DNA of 64,000 nt from Lewinella sp. LCG006 (GCF_040784935.1 NZ_CP160680.1:6367802-6431801); one strand, 5' to 3'. Positions 9,624-19,017 are shown, counted from the stretch's first letter. Notes: generated by a model from the sequence alone, not told the origin. Numbers and translations are program-made.

Positions 9624-10832
9624 ATGGATTTTTTCTATAGCCTCTACGAAATGAGCGCCCTGGGCGAGATCATTGCTCAGCCAGGAATTTTGCTGATGCT
9701 CGCATTGGCATTGTTGCTGCTCTATTTAGGGATTTACAAAGGATACGAGCCCTTGCTGTTGATTCCCATTGGCTTCGGTGTTTTGTTGGCGAATATCCCG
9801 GGAGGGAAGATGGCAGTGATGACCATTGCCGAAGATCCCGAGATCGCCAAATTGAGTTTGCTCAAGCTGACGGAAAAGTATGGTATTATGAACCTGCTGT
9901 ACTACACCCTCATCAAAAGTGGCTTGTTGCCGCCGCTCATCTTTTTAGGAGTGGGGGCCATGACCGACTTTGGACCCATGCTGCGCAACCTGAAACTGGC
10001 TTTTTTTGGTGCGGCCGCCCAATTGGGCATATTTACAGTCTTGATTGGAGCCATCCTTTTAGGATTTACACCGCAGGAAGCGGGTGCCCTGGGCATCATC
10101 GGAGGAGCGGATGGGCCGACAGCCATTTACACCAGCATCGTTTTGGCGCCTCAATTGTTGGGACCCATCGCCATTGCGGCCTATAGTTACATGGCCTTGG
10201 TGCCCGTAATCATACCCCTTGTCGTTCGATTTACGGTCAGTGATAGCGAGTTGAAGATCAACATGAAGGAACAAGACCGTTTGTACCCCAATCGCTATGA
10301 AATCAAAAACATGCGACGGGTAAAAATCCTTTTTCCCATTATTTTAACCATCCTGGTGGCCATCATTGTGCCGGCGGCAGCACCCTTGCTGGGCCTGTTG
10401 CTCTTTGGCAACCTGATCAAGGAAGTAGGCTCCAGCACCAATCGGCTTTTCGTAGCGGCCTCGGAGACCATCATGAATGCGGCCACCATCTTCCTGGGTC
10501 TCTCCATCGGTGCCACCATGACCGCCACCACCTTCCTCGACGGCCAAACCCTTTTGATTATCGCCGGCGGATTCCTGGCTTTTGCCATTTCTATCTTCGG
10601 AGGGATCGCTGCCGTCAAGATTCACAACTTGTTCGTTACCAAAAAGATCAACCCACTTATTGGAGCTACTGGTTTAAGTGCGGTACCAATGGCCTCCCGC
10701 GTCGCCAATGAAATCGCTCTCAAGCACGATCCTCGCAACCACATCCTCCAATACGCCATGGCTAGTAATATTGCTGGTGTCATCGGCTCGGCCGTAGCTG
10801 CCGGGGTTTTGATTGCTAAATTGGCGGGGTGA
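9624..10832 (+). CDS. oadB: Sodium-translocating decarboxylase beta subunit
   Basis: OadB is the polytopic membrane subunit that couples carboxybiotin decarboxylation to Na+ export. The 402-residue sequence shows about ten hydrophobic segments. It also carries the conserved GGADGPTAIYTSIVLAPQLLGPIAIAAYSYMALVPVI block, which holds the family's functional aspartate, and the C-terminal INPLIGATGLSAVPMASRVANEIALKHDPRNHILQYAMASNIAGVIGSAVAAGVLI block. It is the last gene of oadGAB, which in this organism would link decarboxylation of C4 acids to a sodium motive force. Confidence 0.95.
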   Translation: MDFFYSLYEMSALGEIIAQPGILLMLALALLLLYLGIYKGYEPLLLIPIGFGVLLANIPGGKMAVMTIAEDPEIAKLSLLKLTEKYGIMNLLYYTLIKSGLLPPLIFLGVGAMTDFGPMLRNLKLAFFGAAAQLGIFTVLIGAILLGFTPQEAGALGIIGGADGPTAIYTSIVLAPQLLGPIAIAAYSYMALVPVIIPLVVRFTVSDSELKINMKEQDRLYPNRYEIKNMRRVKILFPIILTILVAIIVPAAAPLLGLLLFGNLIKEVGSSTNRLFVAASETIMNAATIFLGLSIGATMTATTFLDGQTLLIIAGGFLAFAISIFGGIAAVKIHNLFVTKKINPLIGATGLSAVPMASRVANEIALKHDPRNHILQYAMASNIAGVIGSAVAAGVLIAKLAG

Positions 10833-10884
10833 TGGAGGGGTTGGACGGGTGGACGGGTGTAAAAGTGTAAGGGTTTTACCATCT

Positions 10885-11052
10885 ATGCAGTTACTCAACA
10901 AACTATGCTTAGTAATCTTTGGATTCGTTATGCTGATTGGCTTGATGAAAACTAGCTTTAACCTCAGACACAAATTCAATCTTTTCAACTTATTCGTCGT
11001 GGGGCTAATCATTGGGAGATTTTTATTGGATCTATTTCCTAATAGTGTTTAA
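10885..11052 (+). CDS. Possible small hydrophobic membrane protein
   Basis: From the ATG at 10885 there are 55 codons with two hydrophobic stretches (LCLVIFGFVMLIGLM and LFVVGLIIGRFLL). No family is recognised. It lies about 50 bp after oadB on the same strand, in a region that also contains low-complexity and repeated sequence, and may not be a real gene. Confidence 0.3.
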   Translation: MQLLNKLCLVIFGFVMLIGLMKTSFNLRHKFNLFNLFVVGLIIGRFLLDLFPNSV

Positions 11053-11121
11053 GAACAGGCAAAATGTGGCAATTCCCTAGCAAGAAGCTCAAAACAACCT
11101 TTACCCCCTTACACATAGGCA

Positions 11122-11336
11122 GTACAATCTGATGGCCTGAGACGCTTTTAGGCCTGTGTTCACGACCCACCCTCTAACTCCCTCCCTTATAATGGAGGGA
11201 GAACTTGAAGCACATAAAATATTGATTATGAAATGATTTCATTCATACACGAAAGCCCCTCGCCTGCTAGGGAGGGGTTGGGGTGGGTCGTGAATTCACG
11301 CTAAAACCGTAACGTGTATATCACGCTAGATTGTAC
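11122..11336. repeat. 215-bp MITE-like inverted-repeat element
   Basis: The ends GTACAATCT (11122-11130) and AGATTGTAC (11328-11336) are exact complements. Further in, GACCCACCCTCTAACTCCCT pairs imperfectly with a GGGAGGGGTTGGGGTGGGTC block. The core has no ORF. This is the main content of the 10833-11443 gap besides the small ORF; short CCGACTTC-type repeats lie just after it. The arrangement is that of a non-autonomous palindromic element; no target duplication was identified with confidence. Confidence 0.6.
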
Positions 11337-11443
11337 AACCTACCTTTACACTCATCCAACATTTACACCTTGCATTTGAAATAATTCCGACTTCCTCCCG
11401 ACACCTCGGGATCCCACTTCCGACTTTAATCAACACCCTCCAC

Positions 11444-12130
11444 CTACCACTCCTTAGCTAAAATCTTCAGCCCTTCCCTTACCGTCAATGGGGGCAAAAC
11501 GTGCTGTTCTATAAAGGTGGCGACCTGCCGGGGGGCTATTTTTGAATACTGTCGCAAAGCCCAGCCAGCACCTTTTTGCACAAAAAACTCCTTGCTATCG
11601 GAGCGACTGAGGATGTAATCAAACAAGCGTGTTTCGTTGGTTTTATGCTTGTAATGGAGTTGGAAAATAATGGCGGAGCGTTGCAACCAGATGTTCTCGG
11701 AATTGATCCAGCGCTCGGTGACCTCGCGCGTTAGGTCCTCCTTATCAAGCATAATGGCTGCGGCCAGATGTGGAGCCAACCAGTCGACCGTATCCCACCA
11801 GGAAGTGGTGAGTATCAAGGTCTCTATTGTAGGCAACATAGATTCGGGCAGCTTCTTTTTTAACGGTACAAGTATATCGCCCAAAACATATTGAAGCTCA
11901 CGCGGTGTATTTTTCGCGAAACACAACTTAGCCAACTTATCCCAATCCGCTATTGGAGGCCTTCCGAATTCTTTCAAAACACCCTTGACGATCTCTTTCC
12001 TAATCGGGGCTTTTACCCCTAAGAACGTAAACTGATCACGCATGTACGCCGCCATTTGCTGTGCACGCTCCGGATCAGCGGCAATTTGCAGGCGTTCCAT
12101 AATAATGTTCACAAAGGCATTGATATGCAT
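11444..12130 (-). CDS. DNA alkylation repair protein (AlkD-like HEAT-repeat glycosylase)
   Basis: The 228-residue all-helical protein resembles AlkC/AlkD-type HEAT-like glycosylases that excise alkylated purines. Family features include ADPERAQQMAAYMRDQFTFLGVKAPIRKEI near the N-terminus, the LTTSWWDTVDWLAPHLAAAI segment with the conserved W/D pair, and KEFFVQKGAGWALRQYSKIAPRQVATFI toward the C-terminus. The start at 12130 keeps the usual helix before the AAADPE segment. It is encoded alone, divergent from rarA. Confidence 0.92.
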   Translation of the reverse strand: MHINAFVNIIMERLQIAADPERAQQMAAYMRDQFTFLGVKAPIRKEIVKGVLKEFGRPPIADWDKLAKLCFAKNTPRELQYVLGDILVPLKKKLPESMLPTIETLILTTSWWDTVDWLAPHLAAAIMLDKEDLTREVTERWINSENIWLQRSAIIFQLHYKHKTNETRLFDYILSRSDSKEFFVQKGAGWALRQYSKIAPRQVATFIEQHVLPPLTVREGLKILAKEW

Positions 12131-12321
12131 AATTACAATTTGTCAGTACGTGTTGTTCTCCTCCGATCTTTTCCCTGAATATATCAACCCCGAGCAGCTT
12201 CATGCTGTCTATCAATAACTCATGAGAAAAGCGTTTTTTTAGTCTATCACTTTATTGTTCTTAGCTCCTGAAAGGTAATAAAAAACTCTTTTTTTACACA
12301 AACAACCACCAAAACCCTACA

Positions 12322-12355
12322 AATTGTGTTAGCGTTTATAAATTTCCTACTTTAG
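12322..12355 (+). promoter_or_regulatory. Candidate Bacteroidota-type promoter of rarA
   Basis: ATTG/TTGTG near 12323 and TACTTTAG at 12348-12355, about 19 bp apart, approximate the TTTG / TANNTTTG consensus of Bacteroidota housekeeping promoters. The rarA ATG is 20 bp downstream. This is by eye only and one base of the -7 box deviates. Confidence 0.35.
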
Positions 12356-12375
12356 CACCCTAATTTTTCTTTATC

Positions 12376-13653
12376 ATGAAACCACTCGCCGAGCGCATGC
12401 GTCCGCGTCAATTGGAGGATTACGTAGGGCAAGATCACCTGGTAGCTCCCGGAGCCGTTTTAGAGCGTGCCATTCGTTCGGGGCGCTTGCCTTCTTTTAT
12501 TTTGTGGGGTCCTCCTGGCGTAGGAAAAACCACCTTGGCCAAGATCATCGCCAACGAATTGGATATTCCTTTTTTTACCCTCAGTGCCATCAACGCTGGC
12601 GTAAAAGATATTCGGGAAACCATTGAAAAGGCTCGCCGTACCCAGTTTTTCGACCAGCCGAATCCGGTGTTGTTTATAGATGAGATTCACCGTTTTAGCA
12701 AGTCTCAGCAAGACAGTCTGCTGGGGGCCGTTGAACAAGGCATTGTCACCCTGGTAGGTGCCACTACAGAAAACCCCAGCTTCGAAGTCAATGCAGCTTT
12801 GCTTTCGCGTGCTCAGGTTTATATCCTCAAGGAGCTTGGCGCGGAGGATCTGAAGACCATGGTAGACAAAGCACTCAAAGAAGACGAGTACCTGAGTAAA
12901 CAAGCCATTGAAGTGAAGGAGTACGAGGCCATGCTCCACCTCTGCGGTGGCGACGGAAGGAGGCTTTACAACATCCTTGAACTGGTTTGCAGCGAGGTTC
13001 AGCCCGGCGAAAAACTTGTTATTGACAACGAGCTTGTTCGTAAACGCGTACAGGAAAACATGACCCGCTTTGACAAGGGCGGCGAACAACACTACGACAT
13101 TGCCAGTGCCCTGATCAAAAGCATCCGCGGTAGTGACCCCAATGCCGCTGTTTACTGGCTTGCGCGCTTGATTGAAGGGGGCGAAGATGTGAAATTCATT
13201 GCGCGTCGGTTGATTATTTCGGCTTCTGAAGACATTGGCTTGGCCAACCCTAATGCTTTGTTGATGGCGACAACAGCCTTCCAGGCTGCCCAGGCCGTAG
13301 GCTTTCCCGAATCTCGTATCATCCTCTCTCAGGCGGCAGTTTACCTGGCAACCTCCCCAAAGAGCAACGCCAGTTACCTGGCTATCAATCAAGCACAGCA
13401 GACGGTAAAAGAAACGGGTACCCTTGGTGTCCCACTCCACTTGCGCAATGCTCCCACCCGACTGATGAAAGATCTGGATTACGGTGTGGGCTACAAATAC
13501 GCCCACGATTATCCCGGTAATTTTATTGAACAGGAATTCCTGCCGGAAGAAATCAAGGGGAAAGCATTTTATAAGCCTCAGAACAACCCTGCTGAAAAGA
13601 AAATATGGCAGCAGCTGGCTGCTTGGTGGAAGGGGAAGTATGGGTATAAGTAA
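12376..13653 (+). CDS. rarA: Replication-associated recombination protein A (AAA+ ATPase)
   Basis: RarA (MgsA) is a clamp-loader-like AAA+ ATPase that acts at stalled forks. The protein has the N-terminal MRPRQLEDYVGQDHLV box, Walker A GPPGVGKT at residues 45-52, Walker B VLFIDEIHRF, sensor-1 GATTENPSF and the C-terminal tetramerisation domain ending in a YKYAHDYPGNFIEQEFLPEE-type segment. Its 425 residues are normal. A long antisense open frame overlaps it but is a shadow. Confidence 0.96.
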   Translation: MKPLAERMRPRQLEDYVGQDHLVAPGAVLERAIRSGRLPSFILWGPPGVGKTTLAKIIANELDIPFFTLSAINAGVKDIRETIEKARRTQFFDQPNPVLFIDEIHRFSKSQQDSLLGAVEQGIVTLVGATTENPSFEVNAALLSRAQVYILKELGAEDLKTMVDKALKEDEYLSKQAIEVKEYEAMLHLCGGDGRRLYNILELVCSEVQPGEKLVIDNELVRKRVQENMTRFDKGGEQHYDIASALIKSIRGSDPNAAVYWLARLIEGGEDVKFIARRLIISASEDIGLANPNALLMATTAFQAAQAVGFPESRIILSQAAVYLATSPKSNASYLAINQAQQTVKETGTLGVPLHLRNAPTRLMKDLDYGVGYKYAHDYPGNFIEQEFLPEEIKGKAFYKPQNNPAEKKIWQQLAAWWKGKYGYK

Positions 13654-13846
13654 GGTGATTTTGCCTTTATGGGGTATATAAAAGTCAGCTTTACACCAGG
13701 CAAAATTCACCGTACAAAGTACGGGGTATAAGGTATAGGGATTTGATTTTGCCAAAGTCGATCTTTCCACAGAGGGGATAGGACTTACTTCCCACCCCTT
13801 TAAATATCGTCCTTTCAGGACTTGGCTTACACGGTTTCTTGACAAG

Positions 13847-13887
13847 AAAAAGCGTTATCTACTGACATTCAGTAAATAACGCTTTTT
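13847..13887. terminator. Bidirectional intrinsic terminator
   Basis: The arm AAAAAGCGTTAT (13847-13858) pairs exactly with ATAACGCTTTTT (13876-13887), with further pairing in the loop (ACTG/CAGT). A and T tracts on the two sides let it terminate both rarA and the convergent etfA. It is the main recognisable signal in the 13654-13978 gap, which otherwise holds CCGACTTC-type short repeats. Confidence 0.8.
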
Positions 13888-13978
13888 TCTGCATCATAAA
13901 AATGCTGCGGCTAGTAAGCTCAAAGTCATCAATTTCTTAATTTCCGACTTCCGACTTCGCACTCCCGACTTTTCTTCT

Positions 13979-14938
13979 CTACCCTTGCTTGTGCTTACGG
14001 ATAGCTTCCGTCAGGCGTGGTACCACATCAAAAAGATCGCCTACGACACCGTAGTCAGCCGCCTTGAAAAAGGGAGCTTCCGGGTCCTTGTTGATCACAA
14101 CGATGGTTTTTGAACTATTGACCCCTGCCAAATGCTGGATAGCACCGGAGATACCGGCAGCAATGTACAGATTGGGGCGGATAGCGATACCCGTTTGTCC
14201 AACGTGCTCGTGGTGAGGGCGCCAACCCACATCCGATACCGGACGAGAGCAGGCAGTAGTAGCACCGAGAACCTCGGCCAATTCTTCGATAATACCCCAG
14301 TTTTCCGGGCCTTTCATTCCACGACCAGCAGATACTACCAGTTCAGCTTCAGGCAGTGGTGTGACGCCTTCCATGCGTGATACATCTTTCACGGTGATGC
14401 GACTTGCAGGTACAGCAACATCTAATGCGCTTACACCAACTTCTTCCGCCACAACTACCGGAGGAATAGAGTTGCCGGTAACCGATACCAATTTCACATC
14501 AGAGGTGATGGCAATATTGGCAAATGCTTTCCCTGAATATACAGGTTTACGTACCGCAAATACACCGCCTTCGTTGGTAGGAATCGCATTGGCAGCTGGT
14601 ACAGAACCCGCATTGAGTCTGGCTGCTAGACGGCCTAAAATAGACTTACCGGTAGAGGTGTGACTCATGATCACCACCTTGGCACCCAACTTTTCAACCG
14701 CCGCTGCAATCACTGCTGCGTATACTTGGCCGTCTAATTGGTTAAGGCTATCAGCTGCTACATGGTGAACCTTGGCAGCACCATATTTTCCTAAAACACC
14801 AGCACCATCGGCCTTACCCAGCACGATGGCTTCACAGGTAACACCCAGCACTTCAGCAGTTCGGTAACCATAAGTTACTGCTTCGAAAGCTGCTTTTTTG
14901 AATGTTCCGTTTACACTTTCGGCAAATACTAGAACCAT
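13979..14938 (-). CDS. etfA: Electron transfer flavoprotein alpha subunit
   Basis: EtfA binds FAD and passes electrons from acyl-CoA and other dehydrogenases to ETF-quinone oxidoreductase. The C-terminal FAD domain is clear: [21 protein letters not shown] and [51 protein letters not shown] match the EtfA signature. The 319-residue length is standard. It follows etfB by 68 bp on the minus strand, forming an etfBA unit. Confidence 0.96.
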   Translation of the reverse strand: MVLVFAESVNGTFKKAAFEAVTYGYRTAEVLGVTCEAIVLGKADGAGVLGKYGAAKVHHVAADSLNQLDGQVYAAVIAAAVEKLGAKVVIMSHTSTGKSILGRLAARLNAGSVPAANAIPTNEGGVFAVRKPVYSGKAFANIAITSDVKLVSVTGNSIPPVVVAEEVGVSALDVAVPASRITVKDVSRMEGVTPLPEAELVVSAGRGMKGPENWGIIEELAEVLGATTACSRPVSDVGWRPHHEHVGQTGIAIRPNLYIAAGISGAIQHLAGVNSSKTIVVINKDPEAPFFKAADYGVVGDLFDVVPRLTEAIRKHKQG

Positions 14939-15006
14939 GATTTTATATTTTCTTTCCCGAAGGAATATGCTTTAAAATGGATTACAATGAGCGCGATCTG
15001 ATCCCT

Positions 15007-15750
15007 TTAGATCACCTTGGCTTCTTCGCTCAGCAAGCGCACCAATTCGTCCATGTTTTCTGGATCAACCAGTTTTACGGCTGACTTCTCCGCTGGGAGG
15101 TCGTATTTCAGGACTTTGGTGTGATTGGTTGTGGCGGCGGGTGCTACCACATTCAATGGCTTACGCTTAGCCATCATGATTCCTTTCATGTTTGGAATCC
15201 GTTGTTCGGCAAGACCTTTGGCTGCGCTGAGTGCAAATGGCGTAGCTACTTCGAGCGTTTCTTCTCCTCCCTCAATATCGCGGGTAATGGTAGCGGTATT
15301 GCCCGCCATTTCTAGCTTGGTAGCAAAAGAAATAAAAGGCATATCCAACAACTCTGCGGTCATTGCACCAACTTCAGAACCGTTGTAATCAATGGTTTCT
15401 TTACCGAAGAATACGATATCGAAGTTATTTTCTTTCGCGTAGGCCGCGATTTGCTGCGCGACATCCAGGCTACTCTCCCCTTCTTTATCGATACGTACAG
15501 CCTCGTCGGCACCAATGGCTAGTCCTTTGCGGATAACGGCATCATTGGCAGCAGGACCAACATTGATGATGGTTACCGTGCCGGTTCCCAAAGCTTCTTT
15601 GAGCTCCAGGGCACGAACCAGGGCGTACCATTCGTCGTAGGGGTTCATAATATATTGTACACCGCTCGTGTCGAGAGCGGTCTGATCACCATTAAAAGTA
15701 ATCTTTGTGGTGGTCTCTGGCGTTTTACTGACGCAAACCAGTAATTTCAT
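15007..15750 (-). CDS. etfB: Electron transfer flavoprotein beta subunit
   Basis: The 247-residue subunit carries the EtfB fold with the AMP-binding region and the recognition-loop sequence AKGLAEQRIPNMKGIMMAKRKPL near residue 180. The N-terminus MKLLVCVSKTPETT and MNPYDEWYALVRALELKE are typical. It is the upstream gene of etfBA and forms the heterodimer with the neighbouring alpha subunit. Confidence 0.95.
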   Translation of the reverse strand: MKLLVCVSKTPETTTKITFNGDQTALDTSGVQYIMNPYDEWYALVRALELKEALGTGTVTIINVGPAANDAVIRKGLAIGADEAVRIDKEGESSLDVAQQIAAYAKENNFDIVFFGKETIDYNGSEVGAMTAELLDMPFISFATKLEMAGNTATITRDIEGGEETLEVATPFALSAAKGLAEQRIPNMKGIMMAKRKPLNVVAPAATTNHTKVLKYDLPAEKSAVKLVDPENMDELVRLLSEEAKVI

Positions 15751-15777
15751 TTCTTATGAGGTTTTATTGAAGCACCG

Positions 15778-15812
15778 CAAATATAGTTAAATTGGACGCT
15801 AATTGAAACAGA
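15778..15812 (-). promoter_or_regulatory. Candidate promoter of etfBA
   Basis: On the minus strand TATATTTG (complement of 15778-15785) is a perfect TANNTTTG -7 box. TTTC lies about 19 bp upstream of it as a weak -33 element. The etfB ATG is 28 bp downstream of the -7 box. Identified by consensus only. Confidence 0.5.
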
Positions 15813-15832
15813 GTTAGCGAATTTTCGCTAAC
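15813..15832. promoter_or_regulatory. 20-bp near-perfect palindrome in the divergent etfB/TPR promoter region
   Basis: GTTAGCGAATTTTCGCTAAC is a palindrome except for its centre and lies just upstream of the etfB -33 region and 25 bp before the divergent TPR gene. Size and placement suit a dimeric repressor or activator site, but the regulator is unknown. Confidence 0.4.
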
Positions 15833-15857
15833 TTGATTTAAAACATTTTTCCTTGCT

Positions 15858-16193
15858 ATGAGTTCAGCTCGATTATCACAATTACTTTCTTTTTACCAAG
15901 ATGCTCCCAATGACCCGTTCATTCTCTTTGCTTTAGCCAAGGAATACGAAGGGCTTGGACAGTTGGATACAGCACTTCAGCATTATTTAGAACTCAAAGA
16001 AAAGCAAGCTGATTACGTAGGGCTTTACTACCATCTGGGTAAACTCTATGAAGTTTTGCTGCAGCAAAAAACAGCATGGGACACTTATACGGAGGGCATG
16101 AAAGTAGCACGCAGCATCGGTGACCAACATGCACTCAGCGAACTTGCTGGTGCTCGCCTAAATCTTGGTGATGAAGAAGATTTTGAAGCATAA
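15858..16193 (+). CDS. Small TPR-repeat protein
   Basis: The 111-residue protein consists of about three tetratricopeptide-like helix pairs (NDPFILFALAKEYEGLGQLDTALQHYLELKEKQADYVGLYYHLGKLYEVLLQQKTAWDTYTEGM). It has no signal peptide, so it is probably cytosolic. Such short TPR proteins are common in Bacteroidota without assigned role. It is transcribed divergently from etfBA. Confidence 0.8.
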   Translation: MSSARLSQLLSFYQDAPNDPFILFALAKEYEGLGQLDTALQHYLELKEKQADYVGLYYHLGKLYEVLLQQKTAWDTYTEGMKVARSIGDQHALSELAGARLNLGDEEDFEA

Positions 16194-16212
16194 ACTTTCT
16201 ATCAAATTTCCG

Positions 16213-16220
16213 TATATTTG
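16213..16220 (+). promoter_or_regulatory. Candidate -7 box (TATATTTG) for the secreted CTD protein
   Basis: A perfect TANNTTTG match lies 101 bp before the ATG at 16322. No good TTTG -33 element is seen at 19-21 bp upstream, so this is only a candidate. Confidence 0.35.
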
Positions 16221-16321
16221 CCACCTGAGTATGTCTTAAGGATGAATTTATGCGTTTCACTACCTGAATCGCAACCAAAATTTGGTAAGGCTAAAGTTTA
16301 GTCTTTAAATCCATCGTCTAC

Positions 16322-18658
16322 ATGAAACCATTTTTTACTGTACTTTTCCTGACGCTCTACAGCATTTGCTGGAGCCAGAATTGCAATATCACAATTGATC
16401 TCAATCCCGAGGTCAACCTCTGTGCCCCCGGTTCAAGTGTTTTGATTCCTGTCATTTCTGGAAGCTATGAGTCTTTCACCTGGAGCCCAACAACAGGTCT
16501 TAGCGATCCTGATCAACTGATCACGACGGCCAATGTTACGGATTCTACGGTTTACACCTTAAGCGTTGTCAGCCTTTCGAATGACAACCTCATCACAAAC
16601 GGTGACTTCAGCGCTGGCGACAGTGGTTTTACCAGTGATTATATTTACGGTACTGGTGGTGGCGTAGGCTTGCTGAGCAACGAGGGGCAATACGCCATTG
16701 CCACCAATGCAGGAACGACCCACAACCAGTTTGCCAATTGCAACGACCATACCGGTGGTGGTAACATGATGGTGGTAAACGCCAGTGGTGACGCCAGTAA
16801 TATCTGGTGCCAAAACATTACCGTAGCTCCGAATACCGACTATTTCTTTAGTGCCTGGGTGACCTCGGTAACTTCGCAAAATCCGGCACAGTTGCAATTT
16901 TCGGTCAACGGCACCCAACTGGGTTCGCCCTTTAATGCGAGCGCTGCTACCTGCAACTGGCAGCAGTTCTCCGCACAATGGTCTTCTGGAGCTACCACTT
17001 CGGTGGAGATTTGTGTGGTAAACACCAATTTCACACCCGCTGGCAATGATTTTGCCCTGGATGACATTAGTTTCCAGGCATACTGTACCACTACCGCCAG
17101 CGTAGCGATCAATGTTACGGAACTGGTTTCCGAGGTGGTTGTCCCAAATCAAATTTGTGGAGCAGCATCTACCATTGATCCTGATAGCTACCTCTCTCCT
17201 ACTGCCAACACCGGTGGCGTCTGGACTTTGGATGGAAATACGATTAACACCTTTAATCCTGCGACCTTGGCCAATGGAATTCATACGCTGGCGTACACCG
17301 TAGCTACCAATAGTTGTTCTTCCTCTTCCAATGGTCAGTTTACCATCGCCACGCCTCCAAATGCGGGTAGCTCTGGGGTTTTTACCACCTGCATTGCCCC
17401 TGGCAGCATTGCGACGGTAGGTTTGAGCACATTGCTCACCAACGAAGACCCCGGAGGGCAGTGGAGCTACTTCAGTGGTCCCAACACCGGAACACTCAAC
17501 ACCAATGGAGGACTTACCCAATTCATGACCAATCAGGCCGGCAACTACACCTATATATATGTAGCTAATGGCGGAGCGGCCTGTCCCAATGATACTACCT
17601 TCCAATCTTTCACGATCAACCTTAACCCAGTTGCTGATTTACCGGCAACGGCAACCCTTGATTGTATCGTCCGGGATTTCACCCTAACAGGGGCCAACAC
17701 CAGCACAGGCAACAACATTGTTTACGAATGGTACCGGAATGGACTTTCATTGGTCAGTCAATTTGGCATTGGCCTTGAAGTAGATCAGCCAGGCACCTAT
17801 CGCCTGGTCGTAAGAGATGAAAACACCAACTGTACCGCAGAAGCGACTACCCTGGTTGAAGATTTGAGTGGCGACTTCAATTTCTCTCTCGTGGCAATAC
17901 CGGCCCCCTGTCTTGATCCAGACAACGGCCAGCTTTTGATCGAAAACGTTCAAGGCGGTACCCCTCCTTTTCTCGCCAGTATTGATGGGGAAAACTTTGT
18001 GCAAGTAGACCAATTTTCGGCATTAAGCCCCGGCAATTACACGGTACAGTTACAGGATGCCGGTGGTTGTGAAAGCAGCGAAGACGCCATCCTTCCTGCG
18101 CCGACCAACCCCATGCTCGAACTCCAATCTAACCAGGAGGAGATCATTACCCTGGGACAAACCGTAACCATTTCTGTCATCAGCAACCCTCCGGTAGAGC
18201 TTTTGGACACCCTTATTTGGTTTCCACCACTGCCAGATAGTTTGCAAGTAAGTAACAAGCAGTGGCTACTACAACCTGAACAAACGACCAACTACACCTT
18301 GCTCATTCGCGACCAAAACGGCTGCGAAGCCGAAGCCTCCCTCCTGGTCACGGTTCGCCCCGAAGGGGCCGTTTACATCCCCAATGCCATCTCTCCGAAT
18401 GAAGATGGCAGCAACGATCGTTTTATCATCTACGATAAAGGATCAATTGCCAATATCGCTACCCTCCGTATTTTTGACCGATGGGGAGCATTGGTCTACG
18501 AAGCCAAGGACCTCGCGCCCAATAGTTCTGACCGAGCCTGGAATGGCCGCTACAATGGGGAATTACTCCCTTCTGGCGTTTACATCTATTCCGCAGAACT
18601 GATCTGGATCAACGGGACGAGTAGCCAGATTCAAGGGGATATTTCGATCGTTTATTAG
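16322..18658 (+). CDS. Secreted protein with gliding-motility/T9SS type B C-terminal domain
   Basis: The 778-residue protein has a signal peptide (MKPFFTVLFLTLYSICWSQ) and then Thr/Asn/Gly-rich beta-sandwich modules. An early domain resembles a carbohydrate-binding jelly roll (LITNGDFSAGDSGFTSDYIYG through ALDDISFQAYC). Ig/PKD-like repeats follow. The last ~90 residues (VYIPNAISPNEDGSNDRFIIYD ... LRIFDRWGALVYEAKDL ... WNGRYNGELLPSGVYIYSAELIW) are the CHU_C/type B sorting domain recognised by the type IX secretion system. It is therefore predicted to be exported across the outer membrane and surface-attached or released. The ligand is unknown. Confidence 0.93.
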   Translation: MKPFFTVLFLTLYSICWSQNCNITIDLNPEVNLCAPGSSVLIPVISGSYESFTWSPTTGLSDPDQLITTANVTDSTVYTLSVVSLSNDNLITNGDFSAGDSGFTSDYIYGTGGGVGLLSNEGQYAIATNAGTTHNQFANCNDHTGGGNMMVVNASGDASNIWCQNITVAPNTDYFFSAWVTSVTSQNPAQLQFSVNGTQLGSPFNASAATCNWQQFSAQWSSGATTSVEICVVNTNFTPAGNDFALDDISFQAYCTTTASVAINVTELVSEVVVPNQICGAASTIDPDSYLSPTANTGGVWTLDGNTINTFNPATLANGIHTLAYTVATNSCSSSSNGQFTIATPPNAGSSGVFTTCIAPGSIATVGLSTLLTNEDPGGQWSYFSGPNTGTLNTNGGLTQFMTNQAGNYTYIYVANGGAACPNDTTFQSFTINLNPVADLPATATLDCIVRDFTLTGANTSTGNNIVYEWYRNGLSLVSQFGIGLEVDQPGTYRLVVRDENTNCTAEATTLVEDLSGDFNFSLVAIPAPCLDPDNGQLLIENVQGGTPPFLASIDGENFVQVDQFSALSPGNYTVQLQDAGGCESSEDAILPAPTNPMLELQSNQEEIITLGQTVTISVISNPPVELLDTLIWFPPLPDSLQVSNKQWLLQPEQTTNYTLLIRDQNGCEAEASLLVTVRPEGAVYIPNAISPNEDGSNDRFIIYDKGSIANIATLRIFDRWGALVYEAKDLAPNSSDRAWNGRYNGELLPSGVYIYSAELIWINGTSSQIQGDISIVY

Positions 18659-18675
18659 TGCTCGTTCCGATGGCT

Positions 18676-18960
18676 CGGAACTCGCGGGAGTTTTCTCCCG
18701 ATTCTCGGGATCACGGAGATACTCGCTCGCGCTCGTGAGGGGGTGCTCGCTGACGCTCGCGGTGGGGGTTCAACTAAAGCCTGTGGTTCCGTTTAATTTG
18801 GCGAGGTGTACGTATGGCCTCATGAAAAACAGTCTCCATCCTTAAAAAACTGCGAATCCCGAGGGATCGGGATGATCCCGAGAATCGGGAGAACACCACC
18901 GTGAGCGAAGCGAGCACTACCGTGAGTCCAGAGGAATCGGGACGAACACCTCCGTAAGCG
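18676..18960. repeat. Cluster of short inverted repeats (CTCGGGAT/GAGCGAAGCGAG type)
   Basis: The 18659-19082 gap holds a left block with TTCTCCCGATTCTCGGGATCA and GTGCTCGCTGACGCTCGCGG, and a right block with the complementary GATCCCGAGAATCGGGAGAA and GAGCGAAGCGAGCAC motifs near 18870-18920. They could form a long imperfect hairpin about 280 bp across. No gene is seen. The right block repeats the CCGTGAG/CCGTAAG-GCGAAGCGA unit two or three times. Confidence 0.55.
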
Positions 18961-19009
18961 AAGCGAACACAAATTCCCCCAACCAATACCACAATCCAGC
19001 AACATCTAT

Positions 19010-19017
19010 TATCTTTG
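19010..19017 (+). promoter_or_regulatory. Candidate -7 box (TATCTTTG) for the first ATE-like gene
   Basis: TATCTTTG fits TANNTTTG exactly and lies 65 bp before the ATG at 19083. A -33 TTTG is not visible at the right spacing. Confidence 0.35.

Noticed and set aside
12460-13845. Long antisense open frame of 461 codons over rarA
   Set aside because: It lies entirely opposite a clear rarA gene, has no recognisable domain and a composition expected of a shadow frame.
16559-17605. Antisense open frame of 348 codons over the secreted CTD protein
   Set aside because: Low-complexity shadow of the Thr/Asn-rich repeats on the coding strand, with no recognisable domain.
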